Source: Tildeniella nuda ZEHNDER 1965/U140
Lineage (GTDB): Bacteria; Cyanobacteriota; Cyanobacteriia; Leptolyngbyales; Leptolyngbyaceae
DNA: 60,342 nucleotides
NCBI GenBank assembly: GCA_019358895.1
Contig: JAHHIG010000026.1
Coordinates: forward strand, 1-60,342
Direction of reading: 5' to 3'
In this document: positions 34,772-42,828 of the stretch, piece after piece
How the letters are laid out: each line of letters begins with the position of its first letter
Numbering within the stretch: position 1 is the stretch's first letter
Position numbers and translations under genes: made by a program
The notes under the pieces: model-generated
What the model was told of the DNA's origin: nothing
Databases searched by the model: none
What the model saw: the letters and a program-made list of their open reading frames with translations, nothing else

Positions 34772-37558
34772 ATGACAGCCACACCTGCAAGCCTGCAAAA
34801 ATTTGTTCAATACTGCCAGCAGCATCTTAAAGGCGATGAGAAAGGTGAGTCGCAGAACTTTCTCGATCGCTTCTTTCAGGCGTTTGGGCATGAAGGCGTG
34901 AAGGAAGCAGGGGCAACGCTGGAGCAACGGGTAAAAAAGGGCAGCAAAAAGGGCAACACGGGCTTTGCGGATCTGGCATGGCAGCCTCATTTGCTGATTG
35001 AGATGAAGAAGCGGGGCGAAGACCTCAACAAGCACTACGCGCAAGCCGTCACCTATTGGATGCAGTTGCAGTGCCCCAGCTATGTGATGCTGTGCAACTT
35101 TGATGAGTTCTGGATCTACGACTTTCGCAAGCAGTCTGAAGAGCCGATCGAGAAGATTCCCCTGGAACGATTGCCCGATCGCATGGGTGCGTTCACGTTC
35201 ATGAATCCAGAGTTGGATCGTGCGCCCGTCTTCAACAACAATCTGGTATCGGTGACGGAGAAGGCGGCGGGACGGATGGGCGAATTGCTGACGATGCTCA
35301 CTAAGCGATCGCGGGAGGCGATCGATCCCAAAACGGCACAGCGGTTTGTGCTGCAATGCGTGCTGGCAATGTTTGCGGAAGACCGAGATTTATTGCCCAA
35401 AGACCTCTTCATTAGCCTGGTGCGCGAGTGTTTAGACCGGACTCGCCAGGGCAAACCCTCGAACACCTACGACATTCTGGGCAACCTGTTTCAGGAGATG
35501 AACCGACCCGGCAAAACTCCCGCAGGACGCTATCAGGGGGTGGACTACTTCAACGGTGGCTTGTTTCGAGAGGTGCAGCCGTTGGAGCTAACCGAGAAAG
35601 AACTGTCACTGCTGGAAGCCGCTGCATCACAAGACTGGAAAGCGGTGCGTCCGTCCATCTTTGGCAACATCTTTGAGTCGGCGATCGGCAAAAGCAACAG
35701 CACCGAACGTCACGCCCACGGCATTCATTTCACCTCAGAAGAAGACATTCTCAAGATCGTCCGTCCCACCATCACGCGCTATTGGGAAGCAAAGATCGCC
35801 AATGCCACTATTTTGGCGGAACTTTACGCACTGCAAGCGGAGATCCGCGACTACACAGTGCTTGATCCTGCCTGTGGGTCGGGCAACTTCCTTTACATGG
35901 CGTATCTTGAACTCAAACGACTGGAACGCGTCCTGCAAGACAAGATCGATGCCCGTCGCACCTCGGAACGGGGACAGGGACAGATGAGCATTGGCTTTGT
36001 CACCCCGCAGCAGTTCTACGGCATGGACACGAATGAATTTGCAGTAGAGTTGGCACGCGTGACGCTGATGATTGCCCGCAAAGTGGCGATCGACCTGTGC
36101 GATATTCACGACCAGTCTCCGCTACCGTTAGATACGCTCGATGAAAATATCGTCTGCAAAGATGCACTGTTTACCGAGTGGGTGAAGGCAGACGCGATTA
36201 TCGGCAATCCACCATTCTTGGGTGGAAAGCATCTGCGGATGAATCTCAGCGATGAGTACATCGATCGTGTCTTTAACCGCTTCCCTGATGTCAAGGACTC
36301 GGTTGATTTTTGTGCCTATTGGTTTCGACTGGCGCATGAACAGATTGGCGTAACTAAAGGTAGAGCAGGATTAGTTGGAACCAACTCAATTAGTCAAGGT
36401 AAAAGCAGAACTGCTGCACTGGATTACATCACACAGAATCATGGCTACATTCATGATGCAATTTCTACGCAGGTCTGGTCTGGTGGGTCAAAAGAAGATA
36501 GAGCAAACGTCCACGTCAGCATTGTCAATTGGAGCCGAGAAGAACCGAAGCAACACTTTCTCGATCAGATAGAAGTTGCACGTATTAGTTCCTCACTTCG
36601 AGCCGCTACTGATGTTTCCCAAGCCGTTCGTCTCAAAGTCAATCTCAATCAGTGCTTTCAGGGTGTGATCCCACTCGGCATGGGTTTTTTAGTTGACGAG
36701 CAACAGACCATTCAATGGATTAAAGCTGATGCCAAAAATGCAAACGTTCTAAAACTATTTTCAATGGGAGAAAATTTAGCTCAAAACATAAATGGAGAAC
36801 CTGTGAGATGGGTTATTGATTTCGGCGATATGTCAGTTGAAGATGCGAGTGATTATCGCTTACCGTTTGAGCATCTTAAAAAAACTGTCAAGCCTGAGCG
36901 CGACAAAAATCGTCGTGAAACTCGACGAGTCAATTGGTGGAAACATGGAGAAAATGCTCCCAAGATGCGAAAAGCATTAGCCTCAATTGACTACTGTTTT
37001 GCGGTGCCCAGAGTCTCTAAATGGGCAGTTTTCATTCCTTTCCCATCTAATTGGTTGGCTGGTGATAAATCAGTAGTTGTTGCTTCAGATGATTTCTACG
37101 TTTTCGGTGTCCTCACATCCAACGTCCATCGCACCTGGATGCACGCCCAAAAATCTACTCTTGAAGATCGCACCGCCTACACTCACAACACCTGCTTTGA
37201 AACCTTTCCCTTTCCCCAACTAAAAGATCCCCGACATCTTCAAGATGTCGGGGATCTGGGCGATACCGGGAATCTACTAACAACCGCGATCGTCAAGCAA
37301 ATCCGCGCCACCGCCCAAGACCTCCACGCCTACCGCTCCACCCAAATGGAGAAAAAACAGTGGGGCATCACTAAGCTCTACAACGAATACTTCCACGAAC
37401 CCACCAGCCAACTCTTCAAGCTCCACGCCAAACTCGATGCCCTTGTCCTACAGGCATACGGCTTCCACTCAGACGATGACCTCCTCGAAAAACTACTGGC
37501 GTTAAACTTAGAATTAGCAGAAAAAGAGAAAATGGGAGAGGCGATCGTTGGTCCCTAG
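34772..37558 (+). CDS. Single-chain restriction-modification enzyme (MmeI-like, type IIG/IIL)
   Basis: The 928-residue protein combines nuclease, methyltransferase and target recognition. The N-terminus has D67 (FADLAW) and E77-M-K79 (LLIEMKKR), the D-X9-EXK spacing described for MmeI. A helical spacer leads to the N6-adenine methyltransferase with motif I DPACGSGNF (365-373) and motif IV NPPF (479-482). The target-recognition part includes FAVPRVSKWAVFIPFP, VFGVLTSNVHRTW and NTCFETFPFP; a helical tail follows. All catalytic motifs look intact. A REP palindrome lies in frame at residues about 818-829 (KDPRHLQDVGDL). No separate specificity or methylase gene is needed in this class. Confidence 0.9.
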   Translation: MTATPASLQKFVQYCQQHLKGDEKGESQNFLDRFFQAFGHEGVKEAGATLEQRVKKGSKKGNTGFADLAWQPHLLIEMKKRGEDLNKHYAQAVTYWMQLQCPSYVMLCNFDEFWIYDFRKQSEEPIEKIPLERLPDRMGAFTFMNPELDRAPVFNNNLVSVTEKAAGRMGELLTMLTKRSREAIDPKTAQRFVLQCVLAMFAEDRDLLPKDLFISLVRECLDRTRQGKPSNTYDILGNLFQEMNRPGKTPAGRYQGVDYFNGGLFREVQPLELTEKELSLLEAAASQDWKAVRPSIFGNIFESAIGKSNSTERHAHGIHFTSEEDILKIVRPTITRYWEAKIANATILAELYALQAEIRDYTVLDPACGSGNFLYMAYLELKRLERVLQDKIDARRTSERGQGQMSIGFVTPQQFYGMDTNEFAVELARVTLMIARKVAIDLCDIHDQSPLPLDTLDENIVCKDALFTEWVKADAIIGNPPFLGGKHLRMNLSDEYIDRVFNRFPDVKDSVDFCAYWFRLAHEQIGVTKGRAGLVGTNSISQGKSRTAALDYITQNHGYIHDAISTQVWSGGSKEDRANVHVSIVNWSREEPKQHFLDQIEVARISSSLRAATDVSQAVRLKVNLNQCFQGVIPLGMGFLVDEQQTIQWIKADAKNANVLKLFSMGENLAQNINGEPVRWVIDFGDMSVEDASDYRLPFEHLKKTVKPERDKNRRETRRVNWWKHGENAPKMRKALASIDYCFAVPRVSKWAVFIPFPSNWLAGDKSVVVASDDFYVFGVLTSNVHRTWMHAQKSTLEDRTAYTHNTCFETFPFPQLKDPRHLQDVGDLGDTGNLLTTAIVKQIRATAQDLHAYRSTQMEKKQWGITKLYNEYFHEPTSQLFKLHAKLDALVLQAYGFHSDDDLLEKLLALNLELAEKEKMGEAIVGP
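37225..37257. repeat. REP palindrome inside the restriction enzyme gene (compact form)
   Basis: AGATCCCCGACATCTT and its exact complement are separated by one base. It matches the palindromes flanking the RAYT gene a few hundred bases downstream. It is 33 bp long, so it keeps the frame and adds about eleven residues (DPRHLQDVGDL) between the target-recognition region and the C-terminal tail. Confidence 0.9.
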
Positions 37559-37574
37559 GCACCGCAAACACCTT

Positions 37575-37608
37575 AGATCCCCGACTTCTTTAAAGAAGTC
37601 GGGGATCT
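37575..37608. repeat. REP palindrome between convergent genes (compact form); possible terminator
   Basis: AGATCCCCGACTTCTT, two bases, then its exact complement. It fills the gap between the stop of the restriction enzyme and the stop of the RAYT gene, where a strong hairpin could end transcription from both sides. Confidence 0.9.
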
Positions 37609-37611
37609 AGA

Positions 37612-38184
37612 TCACTCATCTAACATCAGCGATCGCACACTTGCTTCTTGAGGCAACAACTGATCTTCCAAAAACATTTGATAGGCATCTGTCGCACCTG
37701 TTAGCATCTGCACCCGTGCCAATGTTGGTAACGTGCCCTGCCGCAGCCCTGCATATTCCCGATAACTTGAAAACTCCCACTCACTTGAATGCCTCACCAA
37801 CCCAGCCTTAACCGGGTTCAAGTGAATGTAGCGCGTCAAATGCACCAAATACATCTCGCAATCGACCTGAATCGAGCAAAAACGTCCCTGAAATAAAGAG
37901 CCGACCCGGTTGTAGCGAGCATTCATTCCTTTGGTATACGCCAGAGATAGCGCCTTCATCTGTGCGCTCAAACTACCAGCCTGAAACTGCACCAGTAGAT
38001 GGTAATGGTTTGGCATCAGGCAGTACGCTAAGATTTCTACCGTCTCAGGTGCCAAATATTGCCGTACTAACCGCAGGAAATGCAGGTAATTTTCACGCTC
38101 AAAGAAGATATTTTGGCGGTTATTGCCCCGATTGTATAAATGATAAACATTGCCAGTTTCAAAGGCGATCGTGCGATATGGCAT
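37612..38184 (-). CDS. REP-associated tyrosine transposase (RAYT, Y1 HUH family)
   Basis: The 190-residue protein has YHLYNRGNNRQNIFFERENY at the N-terminus, the HUH pair H60-Y61-H62 in MPNHYHLLVQ, GSLFQGRF, and the conserved RYIHLNPVKAGLV with the probable catalytic Tyr119. These are RAYT hallmarks; RAYTs are domesticated IS200/IS605-like enzymes that cut and move REP hairpins. REP palindromes lie on both sides, 3 bp after its stop and 46 bp before its start. Length and motifs are intact. Confidence 0.93.
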   Translation of the reverse strand: MPYRTIAFETGNVYHLYNRGNNRQNIFFERENYLHFLRLVRQYLAPETVEILAYCLMPNHYHLLVQFQAGSLSAQMKALSLAYTKGMNARYNRVGSLFQGRFCSIQVDCEMYLVHLTRYIHLNPVKAGLVRHSSEWEFSSYREYAGLRQGTLPTLARVQMLTGATDAYQMFLEDQLLPQEASVRSLMLDE

Positions 38185-38230
38185 GAGGGAGTTTGAAAGC
38201 AGATAAGCTTAGGTTTCCCAAGTTGCTTAC

Positions 38231-38263
38231 AGATCCCCGACTTTTTGAAAAAGTCGGGGATCT
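38231..38263. repeat. REP palindrome upstream of the RAYT gene (compact form)
   Basis: AGATCCCCGACTTTTT, one base, then its exact complement. It is followed by TGGGC, as is the copy in the restriction enzyme gene. Confidence 0.9.
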
Positions 38264-38279
38264 GGGCATCCAACCGCTA

Positions 38280-38417
38280 CTGCCCTCGTCCTCCAGGCAT
38301 ACGGCTTCACCCTGGGGAAACATTGCAGAAGCGGAGAACCGTGTACTTAGAGTCATCACTCTGGAAGATGGCGTAACCGTCCATAACGCCTTTTTTGACC
38401 GTAATTTCTACAAATGA
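38280..38417 (+). pseudogene. Chimeric remnant: tail fragment of the restriction enzyme joined to a DUF4258 C-terminus
   Basis: The first about 30 bp (TGCCCTCGTCCTCCAGGC...) nearly match the 3' part of the restriction enzyme gene that encodes ALVLQAYGF. After an unrelated joint, the frame VLRVITLEDGVTVHNAFFDR matches the last third of DUF4258 proteins. DUF4258 genes commonly precede DUF2283 genes, and a DUF2283 gene follows here after 23 bp. The N-terminal two-thirds of the DUF4258 protein are missing. Confidence 0.65.
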
Positions 38418-38440
38418 CAGCAGCGAGGTGAAGAACCCCA

Positions 38441-38647
38441 ATGAAAATTCAGTATTTTTCTGAAACCGATACTCTAGCGATCGAGCTAACCACAAAACCA
38501 GTTGCATCAACCGATGCCATCACTGATGATTTGCTTCTAGACTATGACAGTGATGGCAAAGTGGTTGCTATTACCTTAGATAACTATTCTCACAACGTAG
38601 AGACGATCAATCTACAAGCGTTAGGAGTGCCTCTTTTAGCGGCGTAA
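38441..38647 (+). CDS. DUF2283 family protein
   Basis: The 68-residue protein opens MKIQYFSETDTLAIEL and has the conserved LLDYDSDGKVVAITLDN segment of DUF2283. These small proteins are usually encoded with DUF4258 partners, and the pair behaves like a toxin-antitoxin-type module in gene-neighbourhood terms; the biochemical roles are not settled. Its upstream partner here is only a remnant. Confidence 0.85.
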   Translation: MKIQYFSETDTLAIELTTKPVASTDAITDDLLLDYDSDGKVVAITLDNYSHNVETINLQALGVPLLAA

Positions 38648-38734
38648 TCTCCTTAAAGGAAAAGCGGAGAGAGGCGATCGTTGGCTCTTAGTCACCTACT
38701 GCAATCTGACACATCATTATGTATGGAGGGCACC

Positions 38735-38935
38735 ATGTCTGAAATGACGCTCGACCCAGAGCAACTCAAAGAAATACTCAAAAGCGCGATCGTTGAACTC
38801 CTGCGAGACAACCGCGAAGAATTTTCTGAGCTGCTTGCAGAAGTCATTGAAGATATGGCAATGGAACGGGCGATTATAGAGGGTGAAAATACTGAGCTTG
38901 TTAGTCGAGAAGCAATCTTCAAACTTTTGGAGTAG
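38735..38935 (+). CDS. Antitoxin-like small protein paired with a RelE-type toxin remnant
   Basis: Start at MSEMTLDPEQLKEIL with AGGGCACC upstream; 66 residues, acidic and fully helical (LRDNREEFSELLAEVIEDMAMERAI), typical of a ParD/RelB-type cyanobacterial antitoxin. It ends five bases before the GTG of the toxin remnant, so the pair was once one operon. The frame is intact while the toxin is not. Confidence 0.72.
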   Translation: MSEMTLDPEQLKEILKSAIVELLRDNREEFSELLAEVIEDMAMERAIIEGENTELVSREAIFKLLE

Positions 38936-38940
38936 CGATC

Positions 38941-39207
38941 GTGGAAGTTTAAGTTGGAAAAAGCTTTGAGAAAGATTTATGAAAACTGCGAGACGTTGAG
39001 CTACTTGCAAGAATCAAGACAGCCATTGTAGAAGTTGAGACTGCCGAGAATTTGGAAGAATTGAATAACATTAAGAAACTCAAGGCTAAAGGAGATTACT
39101 ACCGCATTCGAGTTGGTGACTATCGTATTGGTTTAACCGCAAATGAAGAAGTAATTACTTTTGTCAGAGTGTTGCATCGAAAAGAGATTTATCGGTACTT
39201 TCCATAG
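38941..39207 (+). pseudogene. RelE/ParE-type toxin with two nonsense codons
   Basis: In one continuous frame from GTG the sequence reads V-E-V-stop-VGKSFEKDL-stop-KLRDVELLARIKTAIVEVE, then AENLEELNNIKKLKAKGDYY, RIRVGDYRIGLT and FVRVLHRKEIYRYFP. The stops are TAA at 38950 and TGA at 38980. Family members have E and R (or similar) at these positions, so GAA to TAA and CGA to TGA single-base changes explain both. The rest of the 89-codon frame is untouched. Confidence 0.87.
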
Positions 39208-39361
39208 GTTATGCAACTGCTGAAAATTGCTAAAACAGGGGTTGAGAGAGTGATACGGGCTGTGCCCACACTTCGTGAACGAGGAGAGCGCGATACGTGC
39301 CTTGCACAGGCTACGCCACCGCAGAAATTAATTCATTCAAGCATTGGGAGCTTCAACTTTT

Positions 39362-39946
39362 ATGGTTATGCAGGCTGAAGAGAAAAAGCATTATACCCCC
39401 GAAGAGTACCTGGAACTCGAAGTCAACGCCGAGGAGCGGCATGAATACCTTGATGGAGAAATCATTCTGATGCCTGGTGGACTGCCCAATCACAATCGGA
39501 TTGCTGGTAATTTCTATGCCGCTCTAAACTTTGCTTTGAAACGGCAACCTTACGATGCGTTTATCACCGATCAACAATTGTGGATTCCTCGCAAACGCAT
39601 CTACACCTACCCTGATGTCATGATCATTCAAGGCGAACTGCAACTTCAGGAAGGGCGACGAGATACCCTCACCAACCCGCTGATGATTGCCGAAGTGCTC
39701 TCAAGCTCAACGGAAGCGTACGATCGTAGCGGCAAGTTCGCAGCCTATCGCACCATTCCATCTTTTCAGGAATACGTCTTAATCGATCAATGTGCCATGC
39801 ACGTTGAGCAATACTACAAAACTGAACCCCGCAAATGGATTTTTTCTGAGTATGACGGCGCAGAAGCCATCCTCTCGCTCAACTCCGTCGCGTTTGACAT
39901 CACCCTTGCAGATCTTTACGACAAAGTAGCGTTTGAGGCAGAGTAG
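39362..39946 (+). CDS. Uma2 family endonuclease (DUF820)
   Basis: The ATG of MVMQAEEKKHYTPEEY is preferred to an upstream TTG; 194 residues. Family features are YTPEEYLELE, RHEYLDGEIILMPGG, the PD-(D/E)XK core YPDVMII with IAEVLSSSTEAYDR, and FAAYRTIPSFQEYVLID. Uma2 proteins are abundant in cyanobacteria and are presumed nucleases of unknown target. The active-site acid residues are present. Its stop lies 90 bp before an AGAAAGCGGGTTTCT hairpin shared with the convergent gene. Confidence 0.88.
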   Translation: MVMQAEEKKHYTPEEYLELEVNAEERHEYLDGEIILMPGGLPNHNRIAGNFYAALNFALKRQPYDAFITDQQLWIPRKRIYTYPDVMIIQGELQLQEGRRDTLTNPLMIAEVLSSSTEAYDRSGKFAAYRTIPSFQEYVLIDQCAMHVEQYYKTEPRKWIFSEYDGAEAILSLNSVAFDITLADLYDKVAFEAE

Positions 39947-40036
39947 CATCGACGAGTGCAAGGCTCAACACGTTGCCCTTAACGCTTGACACTCCAACCA
40001 CAGAAGATGGAACTTGCAGATCAGACCTTTACAAAG

Positions 40037-40069
40037 AGAAAGCGGGTTTCTCCAAGAAACCCGCTTTCT
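40037..40069. terminator. Palindromic repeat between convergent genes, compact form of the AGAAACC family
   Basis: AGAAAGCGGGTTTCT, three bases, then its exact complement, a 15-bp stem. It lies between the Uma2 gene and the convergent CADD-like gene. A related extended form occurs at 46156. It is a likely bidirectional terminator as well as a dispersed repeat; there is no long T tract. Confidence 0.65.
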
Positions 40070-40076
40070 GAGTTCG

Positions 40077-40781
40077 TTATGCTGCCACAGGTGCAGCCAT
40101 GATGTCCTGACAGTAGGTTTCGTAAACGCCATCCAGAAACTGCCAGAGGGCATCCGCCGCTTTTGCAGCCACTTGCAGCACCTCGGCTTCCTTCTCTAGC
40201 GTATCGGCGTAGTGCTCAATCAGCTTCTGTGACGTTGCGGTATGCCACACATCCGCCTGCTGGTGCACTGTGAAAAACTGGTAGTCGTCGGGATTGGTCA
40301 TGCCGTAGAACTGCTTCAGTCCATCGACCTTGACGGCTGCGATCGCAGGAATCTGAGACTCGTAGGCATACAGCGCGGCTAACCCAGCGTAAAAGGGCGA
40401 AGTCAGGCAAAGCTGGCGGAAGGTGTCTACAAGATTAGTGGTGGTTGCCAGCGCCGACGGCTCCGATAGCTCAGCCTCCGTTGCGCCGAGAGCTTCCGCA
40501 AAACGCTTCCACAGGGCAGGATGGTTGGTTTCGCCCCGTTCTTCTTCGATCAGGTTTTCGAGAATTGCTTGACGCACGACGATCGCATTCTCCACACGCA
40601 GCGTATTAAAATGTACTGCGCTCAAGTAGGTTGGAAACGCCAGCACATTCTGAAAATACTGAATGGCGTAATGCTTCAGGTGCGTGCGGGTGAGCTTTCC
40701 TTCTGTCCAGGCAATGTAGAACGGATGGGTCAGGAGGTGTTTGCGATCGACGATCGCCTTTAGTTCTTCGTGTAGTGGCAT
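40077..40781 (-). CDS. CADD/TenA-like heme-oxygenase-fold protein (putative folate metabolism)
   Basis: The start at MPLHEELKAIVDRKHLLTHPFY gives 234 residues. Helical motifs EGKLTRTHLKHYAIQYFQNV, NLIEEERGETNHPALW, LAALYAYESQIPAIAAVK and HQQADVWHTATSQ carry Glu and His ligands for a dimetal site. It resembles the CADD family, whose chlamydial member makes p-aminobenzoate from its own tyrosine in folate synthesis. The plausible role here is the same, but a TenA/PqqC-like oxidase cannot be excluded. It stands alone. Confidence 0.82.
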   Translation of the reverse strand: MPLHEELKAIVDRKHLLTHPFYIAWTEGKLTRTHLKHYAIQYFQNVLAFPTYLSAVHFNTLRVENAIVVRQAILENLIEEERGETNHPALWKRFAEALGATEAELSEPSALATTTNLVDTFRQLCLTSPFYAGLAALYAYESQIPAIAAVKVDGLKQFYGMTNPDDYQFFTVHQQADVWHTATSQKLIEHYADTLEKEAEVLQVAAKAADALWQFLDGVYETYCQDIMAAPVAA

Positions 40782-41149
40782 AGTTTTACCAGGTAAACGA
40801 CAATCGCTGCGCATAGAGTGCTATCACGGTTTCTCAGATGTCAGTGTACCGTGTTTTTTCTTGAACGGCTTGAATGTTTGACTGGTCAAGCATGACTGAA
40901 GCCAAAAAAATAACGCTCCTAGCTTTAAGCTTGAGACGCTAACGGCTAATAAAAACGACGCATAAAAACGATACGCTTTAAGTACAAGTGTTCTATAATT
41001 TTGTCAACCTTCAAACAACTGCGTTTGCAGTTATGCTGCCAGTGATGCAATCAGGCAAATCTAAGGTCTAATTGATGTCTGAAAGTTAGTGGTTGTAGAG
41101 CTTGTAATTTGCATGTTTGTTCGATCGTCCACGTTACGCTGATACCGCC
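40782..41149. other. Intergenic region between divergent CADD-like and pseudokinase genes
   Basis: No gene or repeat family was recognised. A TATAAT at 40994-40999 points toward the pseudokinase gene but has no good -35 at 16-18 bp. The stretch is AT-rich compared with its neighbours. Confidence 0.35.
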
Positions 41150-42763
41150 ATGCCCTCTTCGATCGCCCCCGGAACCCTGCTGCAAAACCGCTACTGTCTG
41201 ATTGGTGCAGCGGGACAAAGTTTGTTTGGTCAAACCTATCTGGCACGCGATCAGAAGCGGCTGAATGAACTCTGCGTCGTGAAGGAATTCACGCCCGCGC
41301 AGCAAGACCCGGCGGCTGTAGAGGCGTTGCAGCAGCGCTTTCATCAAGATGTGTCGGGACTGTACGAAGTGCAGCATCCCCAACTGCCTCGTTTACGCAT
41401 GATGTTTGCCCAGGAGGGGCGACTTTATTGGATACGCGACTATATAGAAGGCAAAAGTTACGGCGTGCTGCTGGACGAGCGCAAAGCTCAGGGGCAAACC
41501 TTTTCTGAAGCAGAGGTCATTCAACTTCTGCTTAAAGTGTTGCCCGTGCTGAGCTATCTCCACAATCGTGGGGTTGTGCATCGCAATCTTTCGCTGGATA
41601 CGCTCATTTTGCGGCAGCAAGATCAACTGCCGATTCTCATCAATTTTGGGCTGGTACAAGAATTAGTAGCGCAGTTGCAGCTACATCCGATCGATGCAAC
41701 CAGTGTTTTAGGACAGTGGGGCTTTGCACCGCCAGAGCAATTTCAGGGCAAGGCTGAACCCAGCAGCGATCTCTATGCCCTGGCAGTCACTGCGATCGTC
41801 CTGCTTACGGGTAAAGGACCGGAATCACTCTACAACAGTCAAACACAGCAGATTGACTGGGAACCGCTTGTCACAGTGCATCCCACCTTCATGCGCCTTC
41901 TGCGCCAGATGCTGCAACCGCAGCCCAAAAAACGCCCTGCCTCGGCAGCTCAGGTAGTACAGATTCTGGAGCCGCTTTTAGCGACTGCCGCCGCATTACC
42001 AGAGCCTGTTGCTGCGCCTATGCCTGAAGCCGTCACTCAGCCGACTGGTCAGCCATCTGTACCAATTCCTTCACCCCGCAAGCGAGCACGTCCGAAGCGC
42101 AGAGGTGACAGCGACCCACGAGCATCTGCGGCAATGGTGGTTGGTCTGTTGATGCTCATCGCAGTGGCAGCGTGGAAATTTTTGCCACGTAAGCCGCCAG
42201 CGGCTCAGCCCACTGCGTCACCGACGACTACAGCCGCCAGTCCGATCGCTTCGCCCAAACCATCGCCCAGCGCGATCGCCAGCCCCACAGCGACCTCTTC
42301 GGGTGATGCTCAATCCCAAGAAGCCTTGCGCGATCGCCGTCGTCAGCTCAACATTGATTTTCAGTTCTTTACCAATCTGGTGGATGAGGTGTTCTATGCC
42401 AAAAATCCGCAACTGCGATCGCGCAAACTTGACGACCCAGAGCAGGCAAAGCTGCGAACCGAATGGAACACGATCGCCAGCAACATGATGGACAAATTGG
42501 CAACGCTAAAACCGGAAACGCGCTCGAAGCTGGGACGCTATCGCCGCACGAACTACGAGCAATGGTTGGTGGCTTTGGGCGAAGCAGGTGCCAAGAACAG
42601 CCCCCGGTTAGATGCCTTGGCAGACCGTCGCTTCTTTCAACTCTTTCCTGACCAAAAGGGCAAAGCGCTCAATCCGCGTGTCTTTGGGCAAGTCTGGTAT
42701 GCGATCGCCGATGAGCAATTAACCACTGCCAAAGCTCAACCCCGCCAAGCACCCAGTAACTGA
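41150..42763 (+). CDS. Pseudokinase: Ser/Thr kinase-like protein with lost catalytic residues
   Basis: Start at MPSSIAPGTLLQNRY, aligning residue for residue with the kinase at 16.27 kb. Lys45 is kept (VVKEFTPA), but the catalytic loop is HRNLSLDT (144-151) instead of HRDxxxxN, the metal site is NFG (165-167) instead of DFG, the glycine loop is GQSLFG, and the alphaC region reads FHQDVSGL instead of FQREAQIL. A short linker, one transmembrane helix (about 327-347), a Pro/Thr/Ser linker and a helical C-terminal domain follow; the latter is unlike the PPC-like domains of the other kinase. Likely catalytically dead; 537 residues. Confidence 0.88.
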   Translation: MPSSIAPGTLLQNRYCLIGAAGQSLFGQTYLARDQKRLNELCVVKEFTPAQQDPAAVEALQQRFHQDVSGLYEVQHPQLPRLRMMFAQEGRLYWIRDYIEGKSYGVLLDERKAQGQTFSEAEVIQLLLKVLPVLSYLHNRGVVHRNLSLDTLILRQQDQLPILINFGLVQELVAQLQLHPIDATSVLGQWGFAPPEQFQGKAEPSSDLYALAVTAIVLLTGKGPESLYNSQTQQIDWEPLVTVHPTFMRLLRQMLQPQPKKRPASAAQVVQILEPLLATAAALPEPVAAPMPEAVTQPTGQPSVPIPSPRKRARPKRRGDSDPRASAAMVVGLLMLIAVAAWKFLPRKPPAAQPTASPTTTAASPIASPKPSPSAIASPTATSSGDAQSQEALRDRRRQLNIDFQFFTNLVDEVFYAKNPQLRSRKLDDPEQAKLRTEWNTIASNMMDKLATLKPETRSKLGRYRRTNYEQWLVALGEAGAKNSPRLDALADRRFFQLFPDQKGKALNPRVFGQVWYAIADEQLTTAKAQPRQAPSN

Positions 42764-42828
42764 TCGAATGGGAATCGCTCCTTGTGACACAGTAGAGATG
42801 TTCTACGTCTTCTGCACACTCCAGTCTT

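Noticed and set aside
34748-35356. 202-codon minus-strand frame opposite the restriction enzyme gene
   Set aside because: Shadow of the N-terminal nuclease coding region, no domain or start signal.
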